NCBI GenBank assembly: GCA_029224185.1
Contig: CM055194.1
Span: forward strand, 21,429,674-21,493,673
Direction: 5' to 3'
Length of the DNA: 64,000 nt
DNA from: Karalla daura
Taxonomy: Eukaryota; Chordata; Actinopteri; Chaetodontiformes; Leiognathidae
Below the pieces are notes generated by a model. That model made no database searches. It was not told the DNA's origin and saw only the letters and a program-made list of their open reading frames with translations. Positions 38,147 through 50,374 of the stretch are shown here, one piece after another. The position numbers and the translations under genes are program-made. Within the stretch, counting starts at the first letter, position 1. The number at the start of each line of letters is the position of its first letter.

Positions 38147-41100
38147 AGTCCTGCTTAGTTTAATTTAATCCACTTAAAATTTGGGATTAAACAATAACGC
38201 AATATTGAGTCATTCAGCTAATCAGAAACATGGAAATTCAGAATCGCCACTTTTGGAAATACTTGGTTTTTCACTGAACAAAAATAATCTGTACGAAAAA
38301 CTTTTAACAAAAGTGAGCGAGCAACTTCTGATCTTAAGTGAAGCAGACGTTCTAAGTGCAATTATTGGTAATTTAGGTCAGTACCTGAATGAGCGTATTT
38401 AGCTACATTTCACAGCTGCTCGTGCCACTTGTGCTCCACAGACGTCTTCCTTTTCCCTTGACAGACAAATGCAACACAGTTTGAGAGGCCATAATGGTGG
38501 TATGATAATGATAATCATTACCGAAATGAAGATAAAAGATGTGCTGCTGTGAGTAATTCGATGATGTCACGGGAAGACAATGAGGCGCTGAGGTGGTGCT
38601 GGAGGTGAGGGGGGAGGCAGCTGTGCGCGTCCCGACCTGCAGAGCTTAGCGACGAGGCCGAGGACAGCTGGGATGAGGACGAGACAGAGATGCAGGAGTT
38701 TATCAGAGGGGGTGTATTCTTAAATATTTATCCAGTGGTATAAGGTCTGGGCCTTTGCCAAGCGTCAAAGGACATGTTGCAGAAAGAGCGGGCTGAGCGG
38801 TGGAGGAGGCCGGGAGTGAGGGATGAGGCCAGATTTCTATTTGCAAACACTGACAAAGATAGAATGAAATGAAGCTCCTCTGCGAATTACGGCTAAAAGG
38901 AACAATGTGTGCATATGTGACATGGCAAACGGCAATGGTTTTAATTTGACCTCAGCGTCTGAGGCCTCTGGAGACCACATTCGGTGTCGACTTGTTCTCC
39001 TCTCCAAACATTAGTGTGATGAAGCAACGCGAACAACACATCGACGCACAAGTACTATCAAAGGAATACACAAAGAAACGCATCCGAATGAATCGAATTA
39101 TCTCTACGAAAAGAGCGAAACCGCAGACGAACTCGTGGCTCGTAGACTTGAGTCCGTTCTCCTTTGATGAAACGCAACAAATGTTCCCCCATCACAAAGG
39201 ATCTGGGCTGTGAACTGACTCCAGGCTGTGGTACATGTGTCGCTCTGCTGCCACGTCCGCTCGCCACTCAGGATTAACCCACATCTGACAATAGTCCCTG
39301 ACAGAATAACTATTTGTTCCTGTTGGAATAGATTTTTGTCAAGAGCCACGGTGCCCAGTTAGTTACGGGTTTGTGTGGAGTTTCCTGACAGAGAGAAAAT
39401 TCTAGAATAACCTGGGGCGATGTACGGTCACTCCACCCTTTGTCTCTGAATAACTGTACTCAGCTCCTGCCTTTATTTATCATCCAGTCTAATAAAGACA
39501 AAGTGTTAAAACTGACCTACAAATGTCCCATTCTCAGTCTGTCAGCTGTGGCTTTCCACCATGTTTATTTCATTTAAAATTCTTTTTTACATGCTTGACT
39601 TTTTCCTACATCCATCTTTTAGTGAATTATGGATAATTGGATCTGGAAACGGGCGGCTGAAGAATTAGGACAGCGTTCGCGGCTGAGGAATGCCACGAAA
39701 CAGACCTGAGAATACCTGTGACCTTCACCCCGAACTAAAGTAGCCGAGCACCAGGTGGACGTAATGGCAGGTCATTACTGAGGTGTACCGTTAGGGGAGA
39801 AAAGAGGCGATGGCTGATAGCAGTGATTTAATGCTCGGCCTCACCTGGTTTCTCTTTTCAGAGCTCTTAGCGTGATTGGGGCTGAAGAAGCAGGTACAAG
39901 CTGAGCCAGAAGATTCCCCTGGGGGTCATTGTCCAGCATCTAAGTAAGAAGAACTGCAAAACCAGGTCAAGTTTTAGCACACATTTGACCTGGGTGGGAG
40001 GCATTTAACGTGAAAAAGACAATGTTAAGGCAAATTAAAAGCATGTCCCAGTGTTCTGGCATTGTTGACTTTGTCTTACACTGCTTGAGAATTTGAAGGT
40101 CGGCCAGCTGTGTTTCGTGTTTCTTGGAATAAACATTAGAAAATATTTGCAAATCTAATACATGACGCAGGTCTGTTCATATCTGTTGCCATTACTTTTA
40201 ATTTAGTAATGTTTTCAAGGTATTGTCATTTCACTCCGTGTTCTTGTTTGTCCCCATTCAAACGTGGTTCAGATTATACAGAACATTGTGTTGCATTAAT
40301 CCATCTTGTTTTCGGCCACTTTTCGATTCGATTGTTGATAATTGTTCCTGTGCTAGACGTTGTTTTGATTTAGGACACACCTGCGCATGCAATTAAAATG
40401 AGCAATTTGACCTTTATAAAAATGTGTAATAGGGTCGTGGCCAATTAAACTAGTGTGCTGTTGCCTTGGTTTTTTTACCTACTTTATTTTTCTGTTTATA
40501 CGAGCAATAGCCTCTGAAACTGTGTCCTATTATTGACAAAGGATACTATTGGCATCGGTCGGTTCCCTGGGAGGTTATGTCTTACGACCTCGAGCCCTCT
40601 TAAATATTTCCAGAGTGAAGCCATGGGAGACTGACCCTGCGCCTGACACCACCGATGACATCGCCTCCATCTGACTTGAAGTTTGCTTGTTAATTAAGGC
40701 CGTAAACAGGTGGGTGAGAGAGGCTTTGTAGCCGGCTTTATACTTGACAATCAAACTTCCTTCACTTGAAGTTTAATGATGTTTACCTCCACGGGTCCCC
40801 TTGAAGAATGGAAATGTACCTCTTGCCAAGCAGAGACACACAAACACACAAACACACGTCCGTACGCAGACCCACAAAAACACGCAACGAGAGGAATACC
40901 CATACAGCTGTCGGCTGTTGTGTTTGGTCCGTATTCTTTATTGCTTCCACAGCAGAAATTCATTAGCTAAAATATTCCCATTGTTCTCTTGGCATAGTCA
41001 ATGCACCTGAGAATAACAGTCGACCACTTGGAGAGCTTTTATCCTTGTTTTTGTGAATTCGCTTGATATTAATAAGACTGAATAATAAATCACCAATTCT

Positions 41101-41342
41101 GAAAGTGTTTCATTACAAGAATGTCAGCTGAAGTGTTGTGAGATGGCGCTTCGACTAAGTCTGAGCTGCACAACATGTTGATTTAAAATATATGTCGAGG
41201 GAAGAATCTAGAAACGAAAAGGAAACAAACAAAAGTGGAAGTGAAGTTAGTAACACAAAGACCTGAATCAGAGGATATGAAAAAAATCTTCACGTTCAGG
41301 TCAAGATTTATAATATTTGCTTCAATTTAAAAAAAAACAAAC

Positions 41343-41470
41343 GTCACCTCACAGCAGGAATGACCCAGGTTCAACTCCCCAGGTTGGACCAAGGGACTTC
41401 CTCTTTCTGTGTGGAGACGGCATGTTCTCCATGTGTCCAGGTTGGTTTGTCCATCTCCAAATGGTTACCA
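41343..41470 (+). repeat. SINE-like fish repeat fragment, plus orientation
   Basis: Shows CACCTCACAGCAGGAA, AGGTTCAACTCCCCAGG (B-box-like) and TTTCTGTGTGGAGACGGCAT, the head and start of the body. Confidence 0.65.
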
Positions 41471-42589
41471 TGTGAGGGGCAGTGATCACCAATGGTCACG
41501 CAACTTCTATCTCACACTATAATGTGACAAAGAGCAAAGCTAGATGTGGTTGGTATTGATGTGGCCCATTAGAAATATGGTGAGCCACTAGGTAATCTTT
41601 AAAAGTGTGCTGTTGAGTTTTATTTTATGTAAAAGTTTAAGCTGAAAAGCCCTCTTGGAAAGGTTTTCCTAGAGCAAAGTTGAGGCTTAGAAGCATATGG
41701 GTGCATAAAAAGTAACACTATGCAATACAGAAGAAACACAACTTTATGTTAGCTGGATCTTTGGTTTAGTGCAGTCTTAAACCAGCAGGGCTTTTAAACA
41801 TTACCCTGTAAACTCTTCTTTAGGTCTGCAGATCCTGCAATGTCTAGCGTCCTCTGCTGGCATCGAGAGGCGTTACTTCCTGGGTCCAGTGCCAGAGTGA
41901 GGTCAAATCTCCATCCACAAGGGAGATTTCCAGTTACCCCAGGAGCAGAGTTATTACTGTATGCCTCCAGTTGTTGTGTTAGCCTGGTCTCAGAAAGAGC
42001 GTGGGTTAAAAGGAGGAGGCCTTACACTGTTGTCTTTAGAGCTTAGAGCCGGAGAGTTAACTGGCCTCACTCTGGGGGTCCGAGGGGAAAGTGACGCCAA
42101 AAACAACACACAAAAGAATGAGAAACAACAGTGGAGAGCTCGCGGAATGCTCCGAGAGAGAAATTAATAGAGGGAGGAGCAGAGGGAAGCGGAGGAAGAG
42201 GGGAAACGCTCACACCGGGCAGGCATGTGAGAGCTTCCACAGGGAGCCGAGAACAGAGGCCCTGTTGTGTCGGCACCCCGCGGCTGCCGCCACAACACCT
42301 GGCACGGAGGAGGAGGAGGAGAAGGGGACGACAGGGACCGTCAGGGCTTCGGAGGACAGGCGGGATAATGGACAAAAAGAATCACAAAAAGATCAGGGGA
42401 GCTCGTGCCAGACCGGAGTGTGCGCATTAATGAAAGAGAAATAAAGAGAGCGAGAGAATCGGGTGAAAGGCAGGAGCACGGCCGTGAGCCTGACCTATTG
42501 TAACGTGCCTGTGTTGGACACACGGCTAATGAGTGCACGTGCACTTTTGTGTGCACTACAATCCCGTTTCAGAGTCCCGTGGGAAAGCA

Positions 42590-42592
<3 letters not shown>

Positions 42593-42639
<47 letters not shown>
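42593..42639. repeat. (GT)n microsatellite
   Basis: Uninterrupted GT run just before the CpG-rich patch at 42.65 kb. Confidence 0.95.
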
Positions 42640-42641
<2 letters not shown>

Positions 42642-42649
42642 CCTGGAGG

Positions 42650-42880
42650 AGCCCCGCTGGCCCCAGCTGAAACGTGACTGCGCTCTAGCCGGAGTCGTCA
42701 GCGGCTCGGCTCGGCTCTGCCCGGCTCAGAGCCGCCGCCGCCACTGCTGCGAGGCACTGGTTTCCTGTGCACATTCCCCACCGCCCCGGCTGTGTTGTTG
42801 TTGGCCCAGGGAGAGGGGCGCACGGCTAAAAGACCGGGGGTCCTGCCGAGGCCTTCACAGCCCCTCCTGATCCCGCAGAG
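42650..42880. promoter_or_regulatory. CpG-rich, promoter-like patch
   Basis: GC-rich sequence with several CGs (CGGCTCGGCTCGGCTCTGCC, GCCGCCGCCGCCAC), unlike its AT-richer surroundings. It lies 5 kb upstream of the ceramide synthase start codon and could be an alternative promoter. No TATA box or splice donor clearly belonging to it was fixed. Confidence 0.25.
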
Positions 42881-43405
42881 AGCGGATGGATTGGATGTGG
42901 ATGCTGCAGCCTGCTCCTCAGCTCAACCTGACAGCTACTTCATGAATTGTCAAGACTTCATCGTGCAGGCTTCTGTGGTTCCCAGAAGATACTGACGATC
43001 AAATGGCTTTTCTAGTGATGTGACGAGCACTGGTGTCACCAGTTTGTCTGGTATTTCAGAACATGAGAACACATTTAAGTTGTTTCTTGAACTTGAACTC
43101 TAGAATAATCCTGGAATGTAGCTATTGACATTGACAGGCTTTATTATGCCGCTAGAATTGATCTATTTTTGGTGCATTTTTCACAAGCAGAGTCTTTGTC
43201 TTAGCTGTTCAGAGGACACAAGTTTTCAGTCTAAAGCAATTAAGAAATCCTTAATTGATTCTCAAACCTTCATTTTAGTTCATACCCAAACTTAATGACA
43301 TTCCCACAGGCCTCAGCTGACCCTCTTGTGGTTAGCTCTTTAATTAGCACATGCCAACATGCAAACAGCCCAAGAGTGTATATCCAAATTGCGACTGCAC
43401 GTTAC

Positions 43406-43424
43406 AGCCCCCTTGTGGCTGCAG
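43406..43424 (-). promoter_or_regulatory. CTCF-like site
   Basis: ACAGCCCCCTTGTGGCTGC resembles the reverse complement of the CTCF core with one mismatch. Motif evidence only. Confidence 0.25.
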
Positions 43425-45549
43425 GTCAAGCCAAGAACAAGCTGCGTTCAGCCAATAGGAAACCAGAGTTTCAGGCACAGGAGACAGGACTGAGAAGCTG
43501 TGAAGGTCAGTCAGACGTAATTACATCATTTATACAAACTGGGCCACTTTCACACCCGATTTGAAGTTGACCAAATCCAAACTTGTTCTGTATGCTCAGC
43601 AACTGAATCGTATTTACCATCTCGCCCACTGTGCCATGCCTGTGCTTCTGTTGTTGTGATTGGCTGAAAATCAGGAAATGAAGTCAGTAGCTGTCACTCT
43701 TGTTTTAAGGCAAATGTTCCGCTCATTACGCCAATTATATCGCCGCTAACCAACACACACATGCATGAACACAGGCCTGTCTGTATGGACTTGGTTATTC
43801 ATTATTGGTTATTCATTAGATTTAGCTGGTGGCTGTGTCTCTCTCCGTCTCCATTACTTTCATATGCTGACGTCTGTTTACTTTCTACCTACCTGATTGA
43901 CTAAATGGGGTGACCTGCCAGACTGCTAGAATTTCCCCTTAGGCCTTAATGGCGTAATTATATCTCTTAAATGTCCTGATTGCGTTCTCTCAGGGAGCTC
44001 ATTTATCCCCGATTAGATGACGAGGAATTGCAAAATGAGACTGTGATTGTGTGTACACACGGTAGGCAAATGCACGTATGTAACCAGTTTTGTGGATCCT
44101 GTCATGCCTTTGTGAGTGCAACAGAAAACGATCAGATATGAGGACATACCTGCAGGCTGACCCGGGACCTTGCAGAAATATTGCTTGTGATCAATCTGTC
44201 ACACACATCTCAAGAATTCGTTCACTGCAGACAGAGAAATCTCTTCATCTCTCCATCGTAGCTCCTCATCAGTCACATGTCCTGGCTGTGCTGTGTTATG
44301 AACAGGCCCTGCAAAAAAAACAACACACTCATGACAAAGAAGAAGAAGAACTCCAACATGCAAATGTACGCTGATGTACATAACCACAGGAGCACAGGTG
44401 GCATTATGTGATCTATAGACTTGTCAGCACTAGGTGCCTCTGCAGAGATGCCTGAGTTTTCTGCCTGGCAATCTTGAAGCGACCTGAGAAGTGGCAGCTA
44501 TATGAATCTGCTGGTACACCAGAAATCAAAAAGCTGCAGTGAATATCCATCATTTAATTTCCCTCGGCCTTTGCACTCACAGCTCTAAATATAGCTCAAA
44601 AAGACACAGAAGTCATTGTCTGTGTAGGGGTGACACAGGACTTTAACTCCCTGGTTAATGCAATACCTGGCATTATGCAGTTACGCAATATGCAGTGGGG
44701 CCTTGCCAACGTATAAAGAAATAAAAAGATCAAATTATATTTGACACCAGCGATACGACTGGCTGCAGGAATCTGATCAAAACGTGAAGAATTCAGACGA
44801 AAATGTTCATCACGCACACACTCAAAATTAAGTCGTTAGTGTTTTCTACATAAACAACTGTGGGACTGTTTATAGTCAGAGGGAGTATGACTGGTATGAG
44901 AGGCAGCGTCATGTGAGCACGCCTCTCGATCTTATCAGCCTCTATAATGCGAGTGTTGATGGAGAGAGATATCAGTGAGCGAGAACATCCCCATACTGCT
45001 TTTCTTTCTCTGCCAGCACTAGTGTAACTTCCTGACTGGAGCAGACTGGAGCAGTACAACTGTGTTCCCTCTCTGTAGTATAACAATAAACTTTAAGATG
45101 ACGCGCTAAACTGCGCAACATGTCTCCCTAAGGCCAAGAATAACAATAAGTTAGATAGTGATGACAGATATGGACAATATTCAACTGTCATCAACTGCTC
45201 CAATAAAAGGCTCTAACAGAATACTTAAAGCGTAGGCGTAAGTTCCTGCAACGACTTCCCATTATGTTTATTTTTGCTCTGTAAGTGATAGTGCAGACAG
45301 CCTATCATCTCCAACATTTTTCAGTCTACTTCAGTCACAGGATGCTTTGAAGACATCTATATATTGATCTGTTAGAAAGAGATCCCCCGCTCACCTTAGC
45401 ACGAGTAGACCAAGTACAATGTGGAAGATACTTCACACTCCTGCTGTGACTTCGAATTAACAGTCAAACAAAAGTTAAATCACTTTTTAACATAAAAAAC
45501 ATTTGGTGGATAATAGCAAATCTAGCTTTGAGAAAACTTGTAGAAGGCA

Positions 45550-45736
45550 ACACGGTAAAGAGTGGTGAAGAAAGTCGCCTCAAAGCAAGATGGTCCTACA
45601 TTGAACGCTGGGCGAGGGCCTTCATATTTGTGGTATTTACATCCAAATAAATCATAGTTTAGGCCAATAAGAGACTACATTGTAAAAGTCTAAGTTAAAG
45701 TTTCATGTGTGTGTCTGTGTCCTGTCTAGGATGTAC
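45550..45736 (+). repeat. SINE-like fish repeat copy, plus orientation
   Basis: Head: CACGGTAAAGAGTGGTGAAG and GTCGCCTCAAAGCAAGATGG. End: CCTGTCTAGGATGTA, matching CCTGTCCAGGGT in other copies. It ends exactly where a TA-CAGTGG boundary begins. Confidence 0.6.
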
Positions 45737-46161
45737 AGTGGAACCTCTACTTACGTTGAACAACTTGAAACCCGAAACCTAGGACTACAAATGTGAGACT
45801 ATCAAAATATAGATTGTCCTTCTATGGGTTTCGAAGTACAAATATATGTGTCTTACTACAAGATATATTGTCCAGATATGAATGAAGACATTAGACTAAC
45901 CGGTTGTCACAGTCCGGTCGGTCAAAGAAAGGCATTGCAGTGGTCTAGGTTAGTTAATTTACATAATAACTAGAAGTAAATGGCAGTCAAAGAGCAGATG
46001 AGTGCGTACGTAGGTGTGTTTTGTTAAGTCTTTGGTTGTTCTAAATGACCAGATGTTTTTGTTTTTTCATTCCTGTTTCACATGTCATTAGGGATCAATG
46101 GCAGTGACGCATTGACGTTATAACTGCTACTACATGACGAACTTGTGTTTGTCTCACACAG

Positions 46162-46327
46162 ATTTGGTGATGGGGATGATGGGGGTGATGATGACAGCGA
46201 GTGTCTGTCTCCGCCCTCTGCTGGAGCAGAGTGCGTCAAACACGCTCCTCCTCCTCCTCCTCCTCCTCCTCCTCATCTCCCACTTGCCGTTGTGTGATTC
46301 CCATCCCCGTTAGAGGCGCACCGACAG
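46162..46327 (+). other. Candidate noncoding 5' exon of ceramide synthase
   Basis: A pyrimidine-AG boundary (tctcacacag) precedes 46162, and a strong donor context ACAG|gtaaac ends the stretch at 46327. It lies 1.5 kb upstream of the coding start exon, which opens one base before its ATG and so needs a spliced upstream leader. It contains a CTCF-like CCGCCCTCTGCTGG at 46211 and a (CTC)n run at 46247-46274. Transcript data would be needed to confirm it. Confidence 0.3.
46211..46224 (-). promoter_or_regulatory. CTCF-like site
   Basis: CCGCCCTCTGCTGG is the reverse complement of CCAGCAGAGGGCGG, a close fit to the CTCF core. It lies near the presumed 5' end of the ceramide synthase gene. Confidence 0.35.
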
Positions 46328-46383
46328 GTAAACCGCAATGTCGCATTTCTTTTGTCTGTTCGTGTTCGTCTCTATGAATGTGA

Positions 46384-46384
<1 letters not shown>

Positions 46385-46462
<78 letters not shown>

Positions 46463-46583
46463 GCTGGGAATGCTGCTGGATGTGAGGGGTGTGTGCTTTC
46501 CTCCCTGTTGTTGTTATACACTGTGTGTTGTATGTTAGCGTTTAACCCACCGCGTCGTGGTGTGTGTGTTTCTGTGTGTCAGA

Positions 46584-46656
<73 letters not shown>

Positions 46657-46932
46657 TGTGTATGTGGCATAGGGGTGTGTGTGTTGTGTTGCGTTGACAC
46701 GCGCAGCTGCTGGCTTTCCTCTCTTCTGCACCGCTCATCAATAAGCTGATCGGGTCTGTGTGTGTGTGTGTGCGTGTGTGTGTGTGTGGCTGCAGGAAGC
46801 AGCTTTTAGAGTCTTATCGATCGGTTCGGACTATGTGATTTCATAACCGAGGAAGTGGCTTGAGTATGTGTGTGTGTCCATGTCTGTGTCCGCGTGTGTG
46901 TCCGTGTGTGCGTGTGTGTGTGTGTGTGTGTG
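46385..46932 (+). repeat. Cluster of four (GT)n microsatellites
   Basis: GT tracts at 46385-46461 (77 bp), 46585-46654 (70 bp), about 46757-46788 (interrupted) and about 46865-46932 (interrupted), all with GT on the cers4 sense strand, just downstream of the candidate first exon. Confidence 0.95.
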
Positions 46933-47869
46933 GACGTGCAAGCAAGCGCAGGTTTCTGCTGCTGCATGCTCATACCCAGGCCCGTGCAGGTTGTTGTGTT
47001 ATTCTTTTAATGTTCTCGCGTTACGGTCTTGCCAAACCAGTAAGTTAATGACTGTGTGCTCTCGAGGCCAAGTCATCCATCGGAATACTCGATTAGATCA
47101 GACTCACTAAATGAACACTCTGTATGTGCATGATTTATTTATTTATTTATTTTAGGCGTTCATTAATATCTAAGTGTGTTTGTAAGCACTTTCTGGTGTT
47201 TTGTGCCTATGTCAGGCACTTCCAAGGCTTTAAGTACAGAATGTATCTGTGTTTGTGTGTGTTAACATGTATGTTCGCATGGATTGTTTTTGAAAGTGCT
47301 GTTGAAACATATGCACTTTGTCATGTAGCACATGCTTTTATCCAAAGTGACTTACATAAGGGAAAAGATCGGAAAAGACACCACAATAAACACCACTCTA
47401 TATGCTTCAGCCTGCCATTGAGAGAGACTGTAGTAGTACAAGTGCAGAGTTTTAGTACTCAGCCCTGTAAGAGTAATGAGAGGAAAACGACTTTTCAATT
47501 GTGACAATGTGCTGCATCTCTTAGTCATACATGACTAATCTGATGATCTCCAGGGTTGGGATTGTTGCCAGGGCATTAGGAGGAAGCTGCATAGTGCACC
47601 TTGTACATTATTGCTCTGTTTAATATGAACCACAGATGAATTAATCAAGAGATAAAACAGGATTTGCACCCTGGGAGAATATCACTTAGATCAAGTATGA
47701 ACCTGTAAAATGCCGCTCTGCTCCCTCTGTGTGTCTCTTAATGTCTAATCCTGAGGGTCTCAGCTGCTGTTCGGCATCAATATGGAAAAGGCATTAATAT
47801 TTAAACAGGTCAGGCTTGCCTGGGATCCCTGTAAACACTCACATGAAACACTATTCTGCTCCTCTCAGG

Positions 47870-48045
47870 ATGGAGGCCCTGCTGAACGAGTGGCTGTGGC
47901 AGGAGGAGTCCTGGCTTCTTCCTGGGACCACCTGGAAGTCCATCCAGATGCAGGAGGGCGAGGGCCGCTTCCCTCTACCCAGATACCTGATCTACACCCT
48001 CCCCCTGGCCTTCGCCTTCATAGCCCTCAGATACGTGTTTGAGAG
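47870..48045 (+). CDS. cers4: cers4 coding exon 1: N-terminus and TM1
   Basis: Acceptor cctctcag|g precedes the ATG; donor gagag|gtgaga. The exon encodes MEALLNEWLWQEESWLLPG and onward to the first transmembrane segment (LIYTLPLAFAFIAL). Human paralogues carry an N-x-T-W glycosylation sequon here; this protein has GTTW. Confidence 0.94.
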
Positions 48046-48131
48046 GTGAGACACACGCCTGCCTCGGCCCCAGCGCCACCGTGAAATCACAGACGCCACT
48101 TTATCATCGCTGTCATCAACTGTGACATCTG

Positions 48132-48177
<46 letters not shown>

Positions 48178-50134
48178 AGCCGGAGGATCTCAGTGTTTGC
48201 AGTAGACCCATGTCTGCGATCTGAAATGTTCGTCTGAGCGATTGAGTGTGTGAAGGAAACAGTAAAGCTTGATGTTTACTTCCTTGAGTCTGTTTAAACA
48301 CATTAAGTGTATCTGACTGCCTGCTTTAGTTGCTGATTGGCCAGTTTGCTACCTGCTAATGTGCGCCTGGCTCAGGATAATGGCTGCTCCAGCCTACGTT
48401 AGTGCTCTCTGTGGATGGAGGGTATAGATCTGACATGCAGGTGCTGTGAGTAGACAGTTTCTAGCTGCTGACTGGGCGAAAGTTCTCGCTCCACAGGGTT
48501 GGGCCTTCTAAAATGTGGCGCTCTGTAGATACTGGAGGAGCAGGCGGACTTAACTGTAATATGGCGATGATGGCACAGTTGTTTTCTCAATAGCTGATGA
48601 AGGATTAATGGACTTTGTAAATGAACTTTTCTGATGTGGACTGGCTGCTGATGCACAGCACACGTGACTGCATCCTCTCCTGCAGAGACAGATGAACCAC
48701 TGGGAGTTCAGCCTGAAAACATAGGGGAGCTTGTTATGACAGTCGTGCGTAAGCGTCTGGAGACTTGTTTCGGAAAAGTTGGTCACGCCTCAACAACCAG
48801 GTTCTCAGAGGAGGTTATTTTATCTTTAACTCTGTGAGCTTTCTCCGTATCCAGACTTTTAAAAAAAGAGTCTCGACCCCAGAGGGACAGACAGCATCTG
48901 CGTCGTCACCATTGAAGAACAGATTTCTGAGTATTTGTCTTGCAAGGGGAACTTGTCTTGTCTTGCCTGGACAAAATCGAATTACTTAATCGTCCACTTC
49001 GTCAGTCTTTTCTCGTGAATTAGTCTTGATGACACAATGCTGCCTCAACGTCAATGCTACTGGCAGAACAAAACATAACAGATATGGACACAGGACTCAT
49101 AAATCATAAAAATAAAGCATAGTTGATGGTAGATGCGATGGTACAGCTGTCAGCTGAAACAGGATAGAAACAGAAAACTCAACCCAATGTACAGTATTGT
49201 GGACATACTTCCTTTGACAGGCAGGTTGTGGCACTGCAGCCGAAAAAAAAGGCTTTAAATGTATCATGTTTTTTGACAAAAATCTCATATCTGTCATCAT
49301 CTCCTCACACACACAGGGTGGAAGCAGGAAAAACTCACAGGATGCAGGACGTACACGCCATTCACACTCACACGTGCCTGTTTTTGGACTGTGGGTGGAA
49401 GTGTGGAGAAAACCACACATGCAAGCTGCACACAGAAATGGAAGTGACCTAGATGTGACCCAGCAGTTGAGGTCTTTCTTGCTGTCAGGTGACAGTGCTA
49501 TCCACCCATTGTCACACCACCGTCGGTCTTTATCAAGGCTAAATATTCCATATATTTCTTACATATAAGTAGGGCTGGGTGATAAACTGATTACAATATA
49601 TATCACAGTATAACTTTATTTTGAAAAGAGGAAATTGTAATTGTGATATTGAACATAGTGATATACTGATATTTAACAATATGGAAAAAATGATCGTGAT
49701 GACGTTTTTTTTCCATAGCAGGTCAGGAGCACAGTAAACAGTAGACGTGTCTCAACTTTCCCTGCTCTCTGCACCTGATGCTGAGGGTTTGTCTCGTCTC
49801 AGGAGCATGTGACTCCACAAGCTGATGCTCACCAACACCAAGTCCACTGTAGCTCAACCTGCCTGCTCCGAACTAGTTCAACTGGTAGCAACGGGTCGCG
49901 TCGAGGGTGACGGAGAGGATGAGCAGATGTGTGATGGTTGAGCAGATACGGGGGCTTGTTTTTCACATGCTGAACCCTTATCAGCTGCTGTGTCACCTGT
50001 CCTGAAGCTGGAAAGTGCACGAGCGTCCCTGACACATGTCAGATTAGGACCTTTGTTTGGCCTGGAGCTCAGCGTCATTGGAAATTTAGTAGGAGTAACG
50101 TTAGATGTATTGCATTAGTAGCAGAATTTCAGTG

Positions 50135-50192
<58 letters not shown>

Positions 50193-50320
50193 CAATGACA
50201 TAATGAGCTGTTTATGTTTTGAAGAGCTGTCAGTCAGCTGGAAGGTGAAATGGTGCATCTTAATTTGATTGTCCCATCGTACCACCACCTCCACCTTTTG
50301 TATTTGCATGGATCTGCATT

Positions 50321-50374
<54 letters not shown>

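Larger units (their letters stand above)
28680..46161. other. Intergenic DNA between fibrillin and ceramide synthase (distal part)
   Basis: No coding exon is recognised. Contents include homopolymer runs (T at about 29604-29620, C at 29645-29655, G at about 29823-29834), a promoter-like motif cluster at 30.19-30.41 kb, SINE-like copies at 32.2, 33.2, 35.0, 37.9, 41.4 and 45.6 kb, a perfect hairpin at 38117-38146, and a CpG-rich stretch at 42.65-42.88 kb. Confidence 0.7.

Noticed and set aside
46338..46672. Cysteine/valine-repeat frames over GT tracts
   Set aside because: Direct translation of TG dinucleotides; the same artefact occurs at every GT or CA tract in the window.
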